Assembly (NCBI GenBank): GCA_023231165.1
Contig: JALNVY010000037.1
Span: 1 to 14,641, forward strand
Length of the DNA: 14,641 nucleotides
Source: Syntrophales bacterium
GTDB lineage: Bacteria; Desulfobacterota; Syntrophia; Syntrophales; UBA8958
Reading direction: 5' to 3'
Position numbers and translations under genes: made by a program
Notes under the pieces: generated by a model
Databases searched by the model: none
What the model was told of the DNA's origin: nothing
The model's input: only the letters and a program-made list of their open reading frames with translations
Shown: piece by piece, positions 1-7,106 of the stretch
How the letters are laid out: each line of letters begins with the position of its first letter
Position numbering within the stretch: the stretch's first letter is position 1

Positions 1-234
1 ATAATGACTGAATATTGAGATGAGGCGGTCGTGATCACGAACATCGCCATGTTGATGATCGATATGTTCCGCAAGCCCGCAGGCGCTGAAATTGTTCGGT
101 TCGCTGGGCGGATCAAGGGAGTAGCCCACAACCTCCGCACCCAGCTCTCTCAGCCAGATGCAAAGCCAGGAGCCCTTGAAGCCCGTATGACCCGTAACAA
201 GGACCCGCTTACCCTGATAAATGTTCCTGAACAT
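1..234 (-). CDS. rfbG: CDP-glucose 4,6-dehydratase, N-terminal part (runs off the left edge)
   Basis: The visible 78 residues begin MFRNIYQGKRVLVTGHTGFK and continue with GSWLCIWLRELGAEVVGYS and DPPSEPNNF. This is the N-terminus of the extended short-chain dehydrogenase family, with the NAD-binding glycine pattern TGHTGFKG at residues 14-21. The SLDPPSEPN stretch is characteristic of CDP-glucose 4,6-dehydratase (RfbG/DdhB) rather than of dTDP- or UDP-sugar dehydratases. The enzyme converts CDP-glucose to CDP-4-keto-6-deoxyglucose in the cytoplasm, the entry step to 3,6-dideoxyhexoses of O-antigen. The ATG at 234 is supported by GAGAGG at 240-245 with 5 nt spacing. The catalytic Tyr-x-x-x-Lys lies beyond the window. 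A separate promoter upstream suggests it heads a new transcription unit, probably with the rest of the dideoxysugar pathway to the left (inference). Confidence 0.9.
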   Translation of the reverse strand, partial: MFRNIYQGKRVLVTGHTGFKGSWLCIWLRELGAEVVGYSLDPPSEPNNFSACGLAEHIDHQHGDVRDHDRLISIFSHY

Positions 235-284
235 GATTTCCTCTCAAGTTATCTTTATTGAAAAACCTTTTCGTTCAGGTGTTG

Positions 285-313
285 AGTGTAACGGCGAGGT
301 GTTTGTGTGTCAA
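285..313 (-). promoter_or_regulatory. Candidate sigma-70 promoter for rfbG
   Basis: The minus strand shows a perfect -35 hexamer TTGACA (308-313), a 17-bp spacer and a -10 hexamer TACACT (285-290, 4 of 6 to TATAAT). Transcription would start near 278, giving a leader of about 44 nt before the rfbG ATG. The spacing is ideal and the element lies in the 107-bp gap after the membrane-protein gene, so rfbG can be expressed independently of the genes upstream. This is based on sequence match only. Confidence 0.55.
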
Positions 314-341
314 GGTGTTTCCTCCAGCATACACGCCCCCA

Positions 342-2390
342 TCACGACAGCGCCTTCCTGTTTGAAATAAACAAACTTAGTATTGGTAAAAAACATAATA
401 AATAAAATACACATGCCAGCAATAAGCTGACAGAGAAACCGAAATATACAACTGTGGGCTCCAGAAGACCACCCAAAACTCCACCTAATAAGTTGTATTT
501 TTGAATATTTAATACTTCAGCGGGAGAATATCCTGAAAGGTAGTGTAGATATATATATCCGGCTATCAGCACAGGCATTAGATAGTTGCCAAAGTGAATT
601 AATTTTAACATAAAAGAGCCAGTTGCCATGGGAGGAAAATAATATTGCGCTAGAAATATGTTAATTAATGATATGAACAACAAAGACCATACAATTTTTA
701 TGCTTATTCGATTATCAAATCGATAGGACAGCAATGAACCTATTAAAGAAGCTAATATGGTAGCAACAATAACCACGGATTGGCTTTTATAGGTTGCCCC
801 AAAAACTGGAATATATATTGAAATGGTCCTGATTTGGAGAAAAAAGAAAGCCGCTCCTGAGAAAAAAGCGTATATATTGACTGCAAATAATCGATATTTA
901 AAGTTCGATGACCTTATGGGACTGACAAACGAAATAAGGGTGAGAAAAAGTAAAAACGTCATTATGAGTAATTTCAGATAATCACTAGGAATATTTTTCT
1001 CCATATTATACAGAAATGGCCAATCATCTGTTGGAATTGTCAAAGAAGGAACCCGTTTGAAATCATTTGTTAGATCTAAATCATAGGCGTCTTTATTAAT
1101 AGATACATTTCTACCCTTTGATAAGACATAAAGCATCTCTGTGCCGGAATTACTTTTGTAATAAGCTCTTGCGTTACTATCAATTGAATAAAGTATATTA
1201 AAAAATCGCAGCTTTAACCAGGGAGTGGGGGAACAAAAATTTATAAACAACACCCCATTTTCGTTTAATTTGTCATATGCTTGCTTCAATCCTTCTCGTG
1301 TATATAAAAAACTGTCTAATCTAAAACGATTGCTATTGGTTACAGTTACTTGGGAATCGAGAAAAGGAAAGTATATAAAATCAAATGTCTGATCGGTTTT
1401 ATTCAAATAATTACGTGCATCATCAATGACTAAAGAAACTCGATCACTATAATATGTTTTGTATGTATCTATCGCTTTTCCTAAGTCAACAAAAGCCGGA
1501 TCGATCTCGACAGCCGTGACATGTTTTGATCCCCTCATTAATGCCTGTCTAACATCCGCTGTTCCACCTCCGGAACCGAGTATTAACACCTCATCAGTTT
1601 TCTTTAACGCTGCTTCAAAAGGCACTTGATGGATATCAAAGGTATTTGAAGGTTTTGCGGAAATGTTTAAAATGTAAGTATCATTGGAAAAAACATTATA
1701 AATACCGCCGCCAGGTGAAGAAAGAGATATTTTTTGATAAGGACTCCAGAGAAACTTGTCAGAGTAACTCATTGCAAATGAAACTAATAAGATCAACACA
1801 CTGCAAAACATTATTTTGAATACGTTCTTCATGTCTTCAAACAAAATGGCCACACATATAAGCCCAGATAGAATCATATACAAAGATGTTAAACTTGAGA
1901 CGAATTGGTTCTGCAAAAAAAATAGCGATCCTCCCATAAAACAGCCAAGACTCAGTAATAAGTATGCTTTTTTTGAATTTACAAGTACATTAAAAATACT
2001 GGAAACCTTAGCGCCGATCAAAAACATGAATGGAATAGCCGATAACATCAAACAAAAAACAACAAGATGAATATCCAGATTTGACTTTTGTTTCATTGAT
2101 TGAGCAATTGCAGTCCATATAAATTCATCACTGATCGTTTGAATAAGATGAAATTGACCAAAATAAATTGCGACTAAATAGATAATTAAAATAAATAACG
2201 TTGTAATTGGGAAATATTTCGCCAAACTGGGTTTACTAAATCCAATTAAGTATGAGAATATTGTAGCTAATAAAATCATATTTGCATAATAACTCGCACC
2301 ACTTATGGTAGTGGAAAAGGTCCGCACTATAGCCAGTTCAGCGAAAACAGCTATTATTCCGAATAACATTAACTTTAAGTAATCTTTCAC
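342..2390 (-). CDS. Multi-pass membrane protein with embedded spermidine-synthase-like (SAM-fold) domain
   Basis: The 682-residue protein has hydrophobic N-terminal segments (about residues 5-205), a soluble Rossmann-type domain (about 215-455) and a second membrane block (about 474-675). The soluble part has the SAM/dcSAM-binding glycine motif VLILGSGGG (268-276), the acidic strand VEIDPAF (294-300) and VIDDARNYL (321-329), as in spermidine synthases. The canonical catalytic motif DxxxxDxxDP reads DFIYFPFLDS at 337-346, with Pro342 in place of the first catalytic Asp, so true aminopropyltransferase activity is doubtful. Membrane-fused spermidine-synthase-like proteins are widespread but mostly of unknown function. 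The start is GTG at 2390, preceded by GGGGAT, 28 bp after the GT39-like gene, suggesting co-transcription. The gene is far richer in A+T than the pil genes, a sign of separate origin. I do not know its substrate. Confidence 0.75.
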   Translation of the reverse strand: MKDYLKLMLFGIIAVFAELAIVRTFSTTISGASYYANMILLATIFSYLIGFSKPSLAKYFPITTLFILIIYLVAIYFGQFHLIQTISDEFIWTAIAQSMKQKSNLDIHLVVFCLMLSAIPFMFLIGAKVSSIFNVLVNSKKAYLLLSLGCFMGGSLFFLQNQFVSSLTSLYMILSGLICVAILFEDMKNVFKIMFCSVLILLVSFAMSYSDKFLWSPYQKISLSSPGGGIYNVFSNDTYILNISAKPSNTFDIHQVPFEAALKKTDEVLILGSGGGTADVRQALMRGSKHVTAVEIDPAFVDLGKAIDTYKTYYSDRVSLVIDDARNYLNKTDQTFDFIYFPFLDSQVTVTNSNRFRLDSFLYTREGLKQAYDKLNENGVLFINFCSPTPWLKLRFFNILYSIDSNARAYYKSNSGTEMLYVLSKGRNVSINKDAYDLDLTNDFKRVPSLTIPTDDWPFLYNMEKNIPSDYLKLLIMTFLLFLTLISFVSPIRSSNFKYRLFAVNIYAFFSGAAFFFLQIRTISIYIPVFGATYKSQSVVIVATILASLIGSLLSYRFDNRISIKIVWSLLFISLINIFLAQYYFPPMATGSFMLKLIHFGNYLMPVLIAGYIYLHYLSGYSPAEVLNIQKYNLLGGVLGGLLEPTVVYFGFSVSLLLACVFYLLCFLPILSLFISNRKALS

Positions 2391-2418
2391 TTTATCCCCA
2401 TTGCTAGAGTTAAAACTT

Positions 2419-4035
2419 TCAGCGCAGTTTGAATACGGACATTATTTTTTGGTTATCTACGGAAATTGAGTAAACTTCATTGGCTGATTTATAGGGTTGA
2501 GGATGCCAGCGGTAATTTGTCAGAAAATAGTCGGCCTGATGAATGTCGTTGGCACGTCTCAGTCTGCTGATATCTTGTTTTTCAAGAAAAACAGCATTGT
2601 TGATCATGGGTGCAACCACATTCGCCGTTAATCCTATAACAGGCCTTTTATCGCTTTTGACAATATATTCCAGTCCCTGGCGAAAAGACAATCCCCAGTA
2701 ATCGAGTTCAAATGTCTGTCCCACATTATTCCCGGCTAAGGTGTTGAAATAAACATTCTGAAAGGGGTGATAACGTATCATCTGATAGGATGTGGTAATC
2801 ATGGAAAGCACTATCACAGCAACTATGAAAAATGCCGCACAACGTTCACGGCTGGAATGGGATTCCTCTATGAGCCCCAGCAACCGGGTTGCTCCTGTCA
2901 TGGCAATGAGCAGAAAAGGCGCATAGATGAAATACAGGTGCCTCCATCCGTCATAGAGAGCGGAATTCAGAACAATCACCGCCGCCAACGGCACGACGAA
3001 GAGCAGAATAAACAGAAAGTCCTGCCGCTCCTTGTCATTCGAGTAAAGTTTGTTCCTGTTCTTTATCATCCCCTGGATCGACAGGAAGAAACCGATCAGG
3101 AAGAAAAAAGTATATATTATCGGCGTCGTGATCAGTATCCAGAGGGGAATGTAATGCCAGGGGACTTCCGTTGATCTGATGAATGTGCCCAGGTAGAGGA
3201 CATAGTAAGAAATTGGAAATCTGTTCATGCCCCAAAATGCATTGATGAAATTCCGCACCGGGCTTTCCCAGAGGTAAGGCCAAAAAAGTACCATAAAGAA
3301 AGAAAACGAAGTCAGGTATATAAACAAAGGGAACAGCCTTTTGTGCAAATTATTGAATGTCCGGCCTGCCTTCATTTCATCGATACCCGTTACAAAAACG
3401 GCAAGGAAGGGAATAAATATACCGGTTATGCGTTGATCCACCACCAGAGCGGTGGCCAAGGCAAATAGCAACGAATTCACAAGTGTTTTTCTGTTCAGAT
3501 AACGGATAAAGAAGTAAATGGATATAATGAATAACGATAGAAAGACAACGTCTTTACCATAGAATGATTCGGCAAATATGCGGGGACTCAGGATCAGAAA
3601 AAAGCATGCCGTTAATCCCAATGCCCAGCTTTCAAATCGGTTTCTGACGATCAAATAGAAGAAAACCACACTGATATAAAACAGGAGAAAAGTGCACAGG
3701 TGCCGCATATAGTATGCTTCAGGCATTGCGCCGTTATAGCCCAGCAGGACATCGGCAACATACATAGGCAAATCAAAAATGACACCGTATTGACTTGCCG
3801 AGTATTCCGCCAGCGGGGGCGTCGAGGCAAATTCCTGAAAATGAAAGCCTGGCATCAAAAAGGAGGTTAGATATTTTGCCGTAACACTGGCGATCTCGCG
3901 GTGTGTGGGCTCGTCCCAGGAAAGGCCATAGTCTTTGTATACGGAAACGCCGATGGCGAGATAAACAAGGAAAAAGATAAGCACATAAATGCGCGGCTTT
4001 TTAAGCAGCAATGAAAACTTCTTATTCATGGGCAA
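2419..4035 (-). CDS. GT39/ArnT-like integral membrane glycosyltransferase (GT-C fold)
   Basis: The 538-residue protein is mostly hydrophobic, with a short basic N-terminus (KKFSLLLKKPR) and a first membrane helix at about 15-33. The following extracytoplasmic loop carries GLSWDEPTHRE (37-47); an acidic D/DE motif here is the catalytic hallmark of GT-C enzymes of the PMT/ArnT group. Later conserved-looking elements are YYMRHLCTFLLFY (about 108-120) and SPRIFAESFYGKD (about 150-162). Such enzymes take a sugar from a polyprenyl-phosphate donor and add it to lipid or protein on the outer face of the inner membrane. The donor could come from the Dpm1-like enzyme encoded 47 bp upstream. The start is uncertain: TTG at 4035 has a GGAG 11 nt upstream, while an in-frame ATG lies at 4029. 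The acceptor cannot be told from sequence; protein, lipid A or a glycan are all possible. Confidence 0.8.
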   Translation of the reverse strand: MPMNKKFSLLLKKPRIYVLIFFLVYLAIGVSVYKDYGLSWDEPTHREIASVTAKYLTSFLMPGFHFQEFASTPPLAEYSASQYGVIFDLPMYVADVLLGYNGAMPEAYYMRHLCTFLLFYISVVFFYLIVRNRFESWALGLTACFFLILSPRIFAESFYGKDVVFLSLFIISIYFFIRYLNRKTLVNSLLFALATALVVDQRITGIFIPFLAVFVTGIDEMKAGRTFNNLHKRLFPLFIYLTSFSFFMVLFWPYLWESPVRNFINAFWGMNRFPISYYVLYLGTFIRSTEVPWHYIPLWILITTPIIYTFFFLIGFFLSIQGMIKNRNKLYSNDKERQDFLFILLFVVPLAAVIVLNSALYDGWRHLYFIYAPFLLIAMTGATRLLGLIEESHSSRERCAAFFIVAVIVLSMITTSYQMIRYHPFQNVYFNTLAGNNVGQTFELDYWGLSFRQGLEYIVKSDKRPVIGLTANVVAPMINNAVFLEKQDISRLRRANDIHQADYFLTNYRWHPQPYKSANEVYSISVDNQKIMSVFKLR

Positions 4036-4042
4036 TTGTCAT
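4022..4042 (-). other. Six-codon ORF overlapping the start of the GT39-like gene
   Basis: An ATG at 4042 follows GGAG (4047-4050) with a 4-nt gap and opens the six-codon frame MTIAHE ending in TAA at 4022-4024. It spans both candidate starts (TTG 4035, ATG 4029) of the 538-residue protein in another frame. It could couple or modulate translation of the membrane glycosyltransferase. Such tiny frames also occur by chance, so confidence is low. Confidence 0.25.
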
Positions 4043-4053
4043 AGATCTCCATT

Positions 4054-4076
4054 TATCTGCATTTACCATGCAGATA
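4054..4076 (-). promoter_or_regulatory. RNA hairpin between the GT2 and GT39-like genes
   Basis: TATCTGCAT (4054-4062) and ATGCAGATA (4068-4076) form a perfect 9-bp inverted repeat around a 5-nt loop. No T-run follows on the minus strand, so it is not a standard terminator. It fills most of the 47-bp spacer and ends 3 bp before the GGAG ribosome site at 4047-4050. It may protect mRNA or tune translation (inference). Confidence 0.45.
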
Positions 4077-4082
4077 TAAAAA

Positions 4083-4793
4083 TCATCTTGGGGTATCTGA
4101 TCCAAACAAATTCACATTGTATTTCACGATGCAGTATAAAGCACGGAGACCGTCCTTCCAGTTGATTTTCTTGCCCTCCTCATAAGTACGTCCATAGTAT
4201 GAGATCCCCACCTCATAGATCCGGACGCCTTTCCGGGCCATCTTTGCCGTGATTTCCGGTTCGAATCCGAACCGGTTTTCCTCGATGGAGATTGACTGGA
4301 TGACCTCCCGGCGGAATGCCTTGTAGCAGGTTTCCATATCCGTAAGATTCAGATTGGTGAACATGTTGGAAAGGAGCGTCAGGATCCCGTTGCCGACCCG
4401 GTGCCAGAAATAGACCACCCGGTGCGGCGCGCTGCCGATAAACCGGGAACCATAGACCACATCCGCCTTGTTTTCGATAATCGGCTGGATGACTTTCGGA
4501 TACTCCTCCGGATCATATTCCAGATCCGCGTCCTGAATGATGACAATCTCTCCCGTCGCTTCCCGGATCGCCGACCGAAGTGCGGCGCCCTTCCCCTGGT
4601 TGAAGGGATGATAAATCACCTTAGCGATCCTCGGCGCGATCCGCTCCCTCAGGATTTCCCTCGTCCCGTCGGTGGAAAAATCGTCCACAACGATGATCTC
4701 CTTGAGGGGAAAGGGGGCGTGCAGCACCGCATCGATCACCTTTTCGATGGTGGTGGCTTCGTTGTAACAGGGGATCACGACCGTCAGCTTCAA
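4083..4793 (-). CDS. GT2 family glycosyltransferase, Dpm1-like (polyprenyl-phosphate sugar synthase)
   Basis: The 236-residue protein is a complete GT-A fold domain. It starts MKLTVVIPCYNEATTIEKVI and has EIIVVDDFSTDGT (32-44), NQGKGAALRSAI (65-76) and the metal/nucleotide-binding DAD in VIIQDADLEYDP (84-95). The C-terminal part has TDMETCYKAFRREV, FGFEPEITAK and GRTYEEGKKINWKDG, typical of bacterial relatives of dolichol-phosphate mannosyltransferase. No C-terminal membrane anchor is visible, so it probably acts at the cytoplasmic face of the membrane, transferring a sugar from an NDP donor to polyprenyl phosphate. The sugar cannot be told from sequence. The start is TTG at 4793: AAGGA lies 9 nt upstream, an in-frame TGA is just beyond it, and no ATG or GTG lies between. 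It sits between two GT-C type membrane proteins, which fits a donor-supply role. Confidence 0.88.
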   Translation of the reverse strand: MKLTVVIPCYNEATTIEKVIDAVLHAPFPLKEIIVVDDFSTDGTREILRERIAPRIAKVIYHPFNQGKGAALRSAIREATGEIVIIQDADLEYDPEEYPKVIQPIIENKADVVYGSRFIGSAPHRVVYFWHRVGNGILTLLSNMFTNLNLTDMETCYKAFRREVIQSISIEENRFGFEPEITAKMARKGVRIYEVGISYYGRTYEEGKKINWKDGLRALYCIVKYNVNLFGSDTPR

Positions 4794-4830
4794 TCCGAAC
4801 CATCCTTGTCAGGCACCCTGCCATTTGGAA

Positions 4831-6996
4831 TCATTGTGTGTTTTCCATTTTACTTTCGGGATCAAGTAACCTTAGATTCTCTTTTATTTTTTTTGTGTAT
4901 TCCGTGTCGCTGGGCGGCGCCTTCATCCCGGCGATTTTCAGGAAGGTGACGGCCTCCCGGGCCTTGCCGACGGACGCCGCGGACATCCCCAGTTGATAGA
5001 TCTCCTTATAATCCGCATTCGGGTAAAATGGGTTGACGTATTTTGAAAGCACCCTGTAGGCTTTTTTATATTCCTTTAAGTTGTTATAGGATGCATGCAG
5101 ATTCCAATACACGTTTTCCGCCTTGGACGTTCGTCCCATATCCAGGGCTTTTTTGTAGAGACGGGCGGCCTCTTCATACCGCCCCATCCAGAAGAGCGCG
5201 TCGCCTTTCAATGCGTAGCCGTGAGACTGCTCGGGATAAAACCGAATGATCGCTTCCGCATGAGACAGGGCTTTATCGTATTGTCGGTGGACGACAGAGA
5301 TGCTCGAAAGGATATGGTGAGCTCGATAATTCGCCGGGTCCTGGTCAAGCATTCTCGACGCCTCGGAAAAAATCTCCGCGAGCTTTTCAGCGCTTTCATC
5401 AGCATAGATGACCTCCCCATAGTGGAAGGGATCAATGGCCTTCAAGACGTATCGCTCGGCTAAGTCAGCGTAATGGGACTTATTGACATATAACAGTTCC
5501 GCTTGGTCGAAAAAGACGGGAACAAACCGCGTGTCGCCTTCAACGACCTTCTTGAAATGAGGCTTGTTCAAGGAAACGGAGATAAAGGAAGGATCGTATT
5601 TCTGGATGAACGCCTTGAAGGTGTTGGCATCGAAAAAGGCGTTTTGCGCTGTGGCATAATCCGTATCGCTGAAAATGGTCATCTGCATATCCATGTATAT
5701 TTTGAATTGCGGGCTTAACGCCCAGGGGAGGTATCCTCCTGCAGATACTTCGTTGAGAATCTTTCCGCCCGGGGCATGATGATTCAAGAACCGGATAATC
5801 CCGGTGGGAAGGTTCGATGGGGAAAAAGGATAGGCCGGCCGGTAGCCCATCGTACCGTGAAATATCAAAAGCGGGAGGAGGACCACCACGACGGGAAGAG
5901 CGAGATTGACAACCTTACGCGGGAATTTGATCCTTTCGGCGCTCAGGTACGCACCTTGGCGCAGTAGCGGGATGGACAAGAGCGTGAACTCACAGTTAAA
6001 CCGGTTATGTTTGGCGAGGAGCAGGAGGGCGCCGATAAAAAGGATGGCGTGGCTGATCCGTAGCTTCCTTTTCCATAGGCCGATCAGCAGGAAAGCCGCC
6101 GCCAGGAGCACAATAAGGTTCTGTAACGAGGAGATCAGTCCCTGGATCGTGACGGGAGAAAAAATGAAAAAATCCCGAAACGGTATGGGGAGCAACTCGA
6201 CCACGTAAAGATGCTGGTAGGCGGCGTTCTGAAAGGATACGCTGAAGGGAGTCTGGACGAGTTCGGTCACACCGGGGGTTATAAATATAGTGTAAAATAC
6301 AGAGATCAGTAGCCATTTTTCTTTTTTCCCCACTGCGTTCCCGGCCGGTATTTTTCTGAACTGGCGCCAGTAGATTTCCGCAAGGTAGGCAAAGATAATC
6401 AGGAACATCACCGGATATTCGATCCCGTGGATATTGGACCAGAAGATCCCGAGAAGAGGGAGGAGCCAGATTTTGTCCCGCTTGAATTCCAGGATGTAGA
6501 GAAATACGACGATGAAAAGGTAGGAAAAGAGGTGCGGCCGCACCGTCAATTCCCGGTTGAGGATCACGATCGCACATGCTACGAACATGAAAAGTCCGAA
6601 CAGCAGTTCCATCCGGTTCTCGTGCCGGCGGACAAAGAAAATACAAATGAACAGGGCAATCAGGAAATAGAGTAGGCACCGCAGGGCGATCAGGCCGTAG
6701 TAATCCGTCCATTGAAAGATCTTATAAACGACGGCCTGGAACAGCCAGTAGTAGTTGTACCAAGACTTAGGGGGGGTGATGTAGGAAAAGAAGGCGTCAT
6801 GGGCGATCATCCCGTTCTGCCAGAAGTACCTCCCGCCGGAGAGGTGATACCACAGGTCGGTGTCGGTCATCACGATCGGCCAGGCGAGGAAATAGCCGAT
6901 CAGGAGCAGGAAGAACACGGCGATCAAGGATATAGGATAATATCTGTGACCGGTTATGTTTTCGTATAGGCGTCCGTCGCTTGGATTTGGCTTCAT
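4831..6996 (-). CDS. Multi-pass membrane protein, GT-C-like, with C-terminal TPR repeats
   Basis: The 721-residue protein has about ten hydrophobic segments between residues 20 and 382. A first outer loop carries MTDTDLWYHLSGGRYF (43-58), whose acidic residues resemble the catalytic loop of GT-C glycosyltransferases. A soluble region follows (about 400-510; GGYLPWALSPQFKIYMDMQM at 420-439), then TPR-type helical repeats from about 540 to 690, for example HGYALKGDALFWMGRYEEAA and ALDMGRTSKAENVYWNLHAS. Such proteins are common in surface-polysaccharide and pilus regions, but their reactions are mostly unproven. The ATG at 6996 is the first start after an in-frame TGA 15 nt upstream; the ribosome site is weak. 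It lies 37 bp before the GT2 gene, consistent with one operon. A glycosyltransferase or glycan-handling role is inferred. Confidence 0.75.
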   Translation of the reverse strand: MKPNPSDGRLYENITGHRYYPISLIAVFFLLLIGYFLAWPIVMTDTDLWYHLSGGRYFWQNGMIAHDAFFSYITPPKSWYNYYWLFQAVVYKIFQWTDYYGLIALRCLLYFLIALFICIFFVRRHENRMELLFGLFMFVACAIVILNRELTVRPHLFSYLFIVVFLYILEFKRDKIWLLPLLGIFWSNIHGIEYPVMFLIIFAYLAEIYWRQFRKIPAGNAVGKKEKWLLISVFYTIFITPGVTELVQTPFSVSFQNAAYQHLYVVELLPIPFRDFFIFSPVTIQGLISSLQNLIVLLAAAFLLIGLWKRKLRISHAILFIGALLLLAKHNRFNCEFTLLSIPLLRQGAYLSAERIKFPRKVVNLALPVVVVLLPLLIFHGTMGYRPAYPFSPSNLPTGIIRFLNHHAPGGKILNEVSAGGYLPWALSPQFKIYMDMQMTIFSDTDYATAQNAFFDANTFKAFIQKYDPSFISVSLNKPHFKKVVEGDTRFVPVFFDQAELLYVNKSHYADLAERYVLKAIDPFHYGEVIYADESAEKLAEIFSEASRMLDQDPANYRAHHILSSISVVHRQYDKALSHAEAIIRFYPEQSHGYALKGDALFWMGRYEEAARLYKKALDMGRTSKAENVYWNLHASYNNLKEYKKAYRVLSKYVNPFYPNADYKEIYQLGMSAASVGKAREAVTFLKIAGMKAPPSDTEYTKKIKENLRLLDPESKMENTQ

Positions 6997-7031
6997 AGTG
7001 TCTTCGGCTCAGGAAATGATTCAAGGAAATC

Positions 7032-7061
7032 TTTGTAACACCGGACAACTCCGTAAGTCAA
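7032..7061 (-). promoter_or_regulatory. Possible sigma-70 promoter for the TPR membrane protein gene
   Basis: The 110-bp gap between the two TPR membrane-protein genes has TTGACT (7056-7061; 5 of 6 to the -35 consensus), an 18-bp spacer and TACAAA (7032-7037; 4 of 6 to the -10 consensus). It would give a leader of about 28 nt. This is a moderate match; read-through from the upstream gene is equally possible. Confidence 0.3.
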
Positions 7062-7106
7062 TTATTCGATTGAAAAAAGTCCTCTCGTCTCACTTTAAGG
7101 TTCGCA

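Noticed and set aside
2388..2402. Four-codon ATG frame ending on the GTG start of the spermidine-synthase-like gene
   Set aside because: No ribosome site of its own; the GGGGAT is better explained as the site for the GTG start.
4401..4949. Plus-strand open frame of 182 codons opposite the GT2 gene
   Set aside because: Shadow of the GT2 and TPR-protein genes; low-complexity composition and it crosses the boundary between two real genes.
6005..6712. Minus-strand frame of 235 codons inside the TPR membrane-protein gene
   Set aside because: Same strand but different frame from a continuous membrane protein; Pro/Arg-rich translation typical of an out-of-frame reading.
7080..7106. Possible terminator after the TMTC-like gene (short AAAGT/ACTTT stem then six T)
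   Set aside because: Only a 5-bp A+T-rich stem with an 11-nt loop; too weak to call, and the downstream gene is close.
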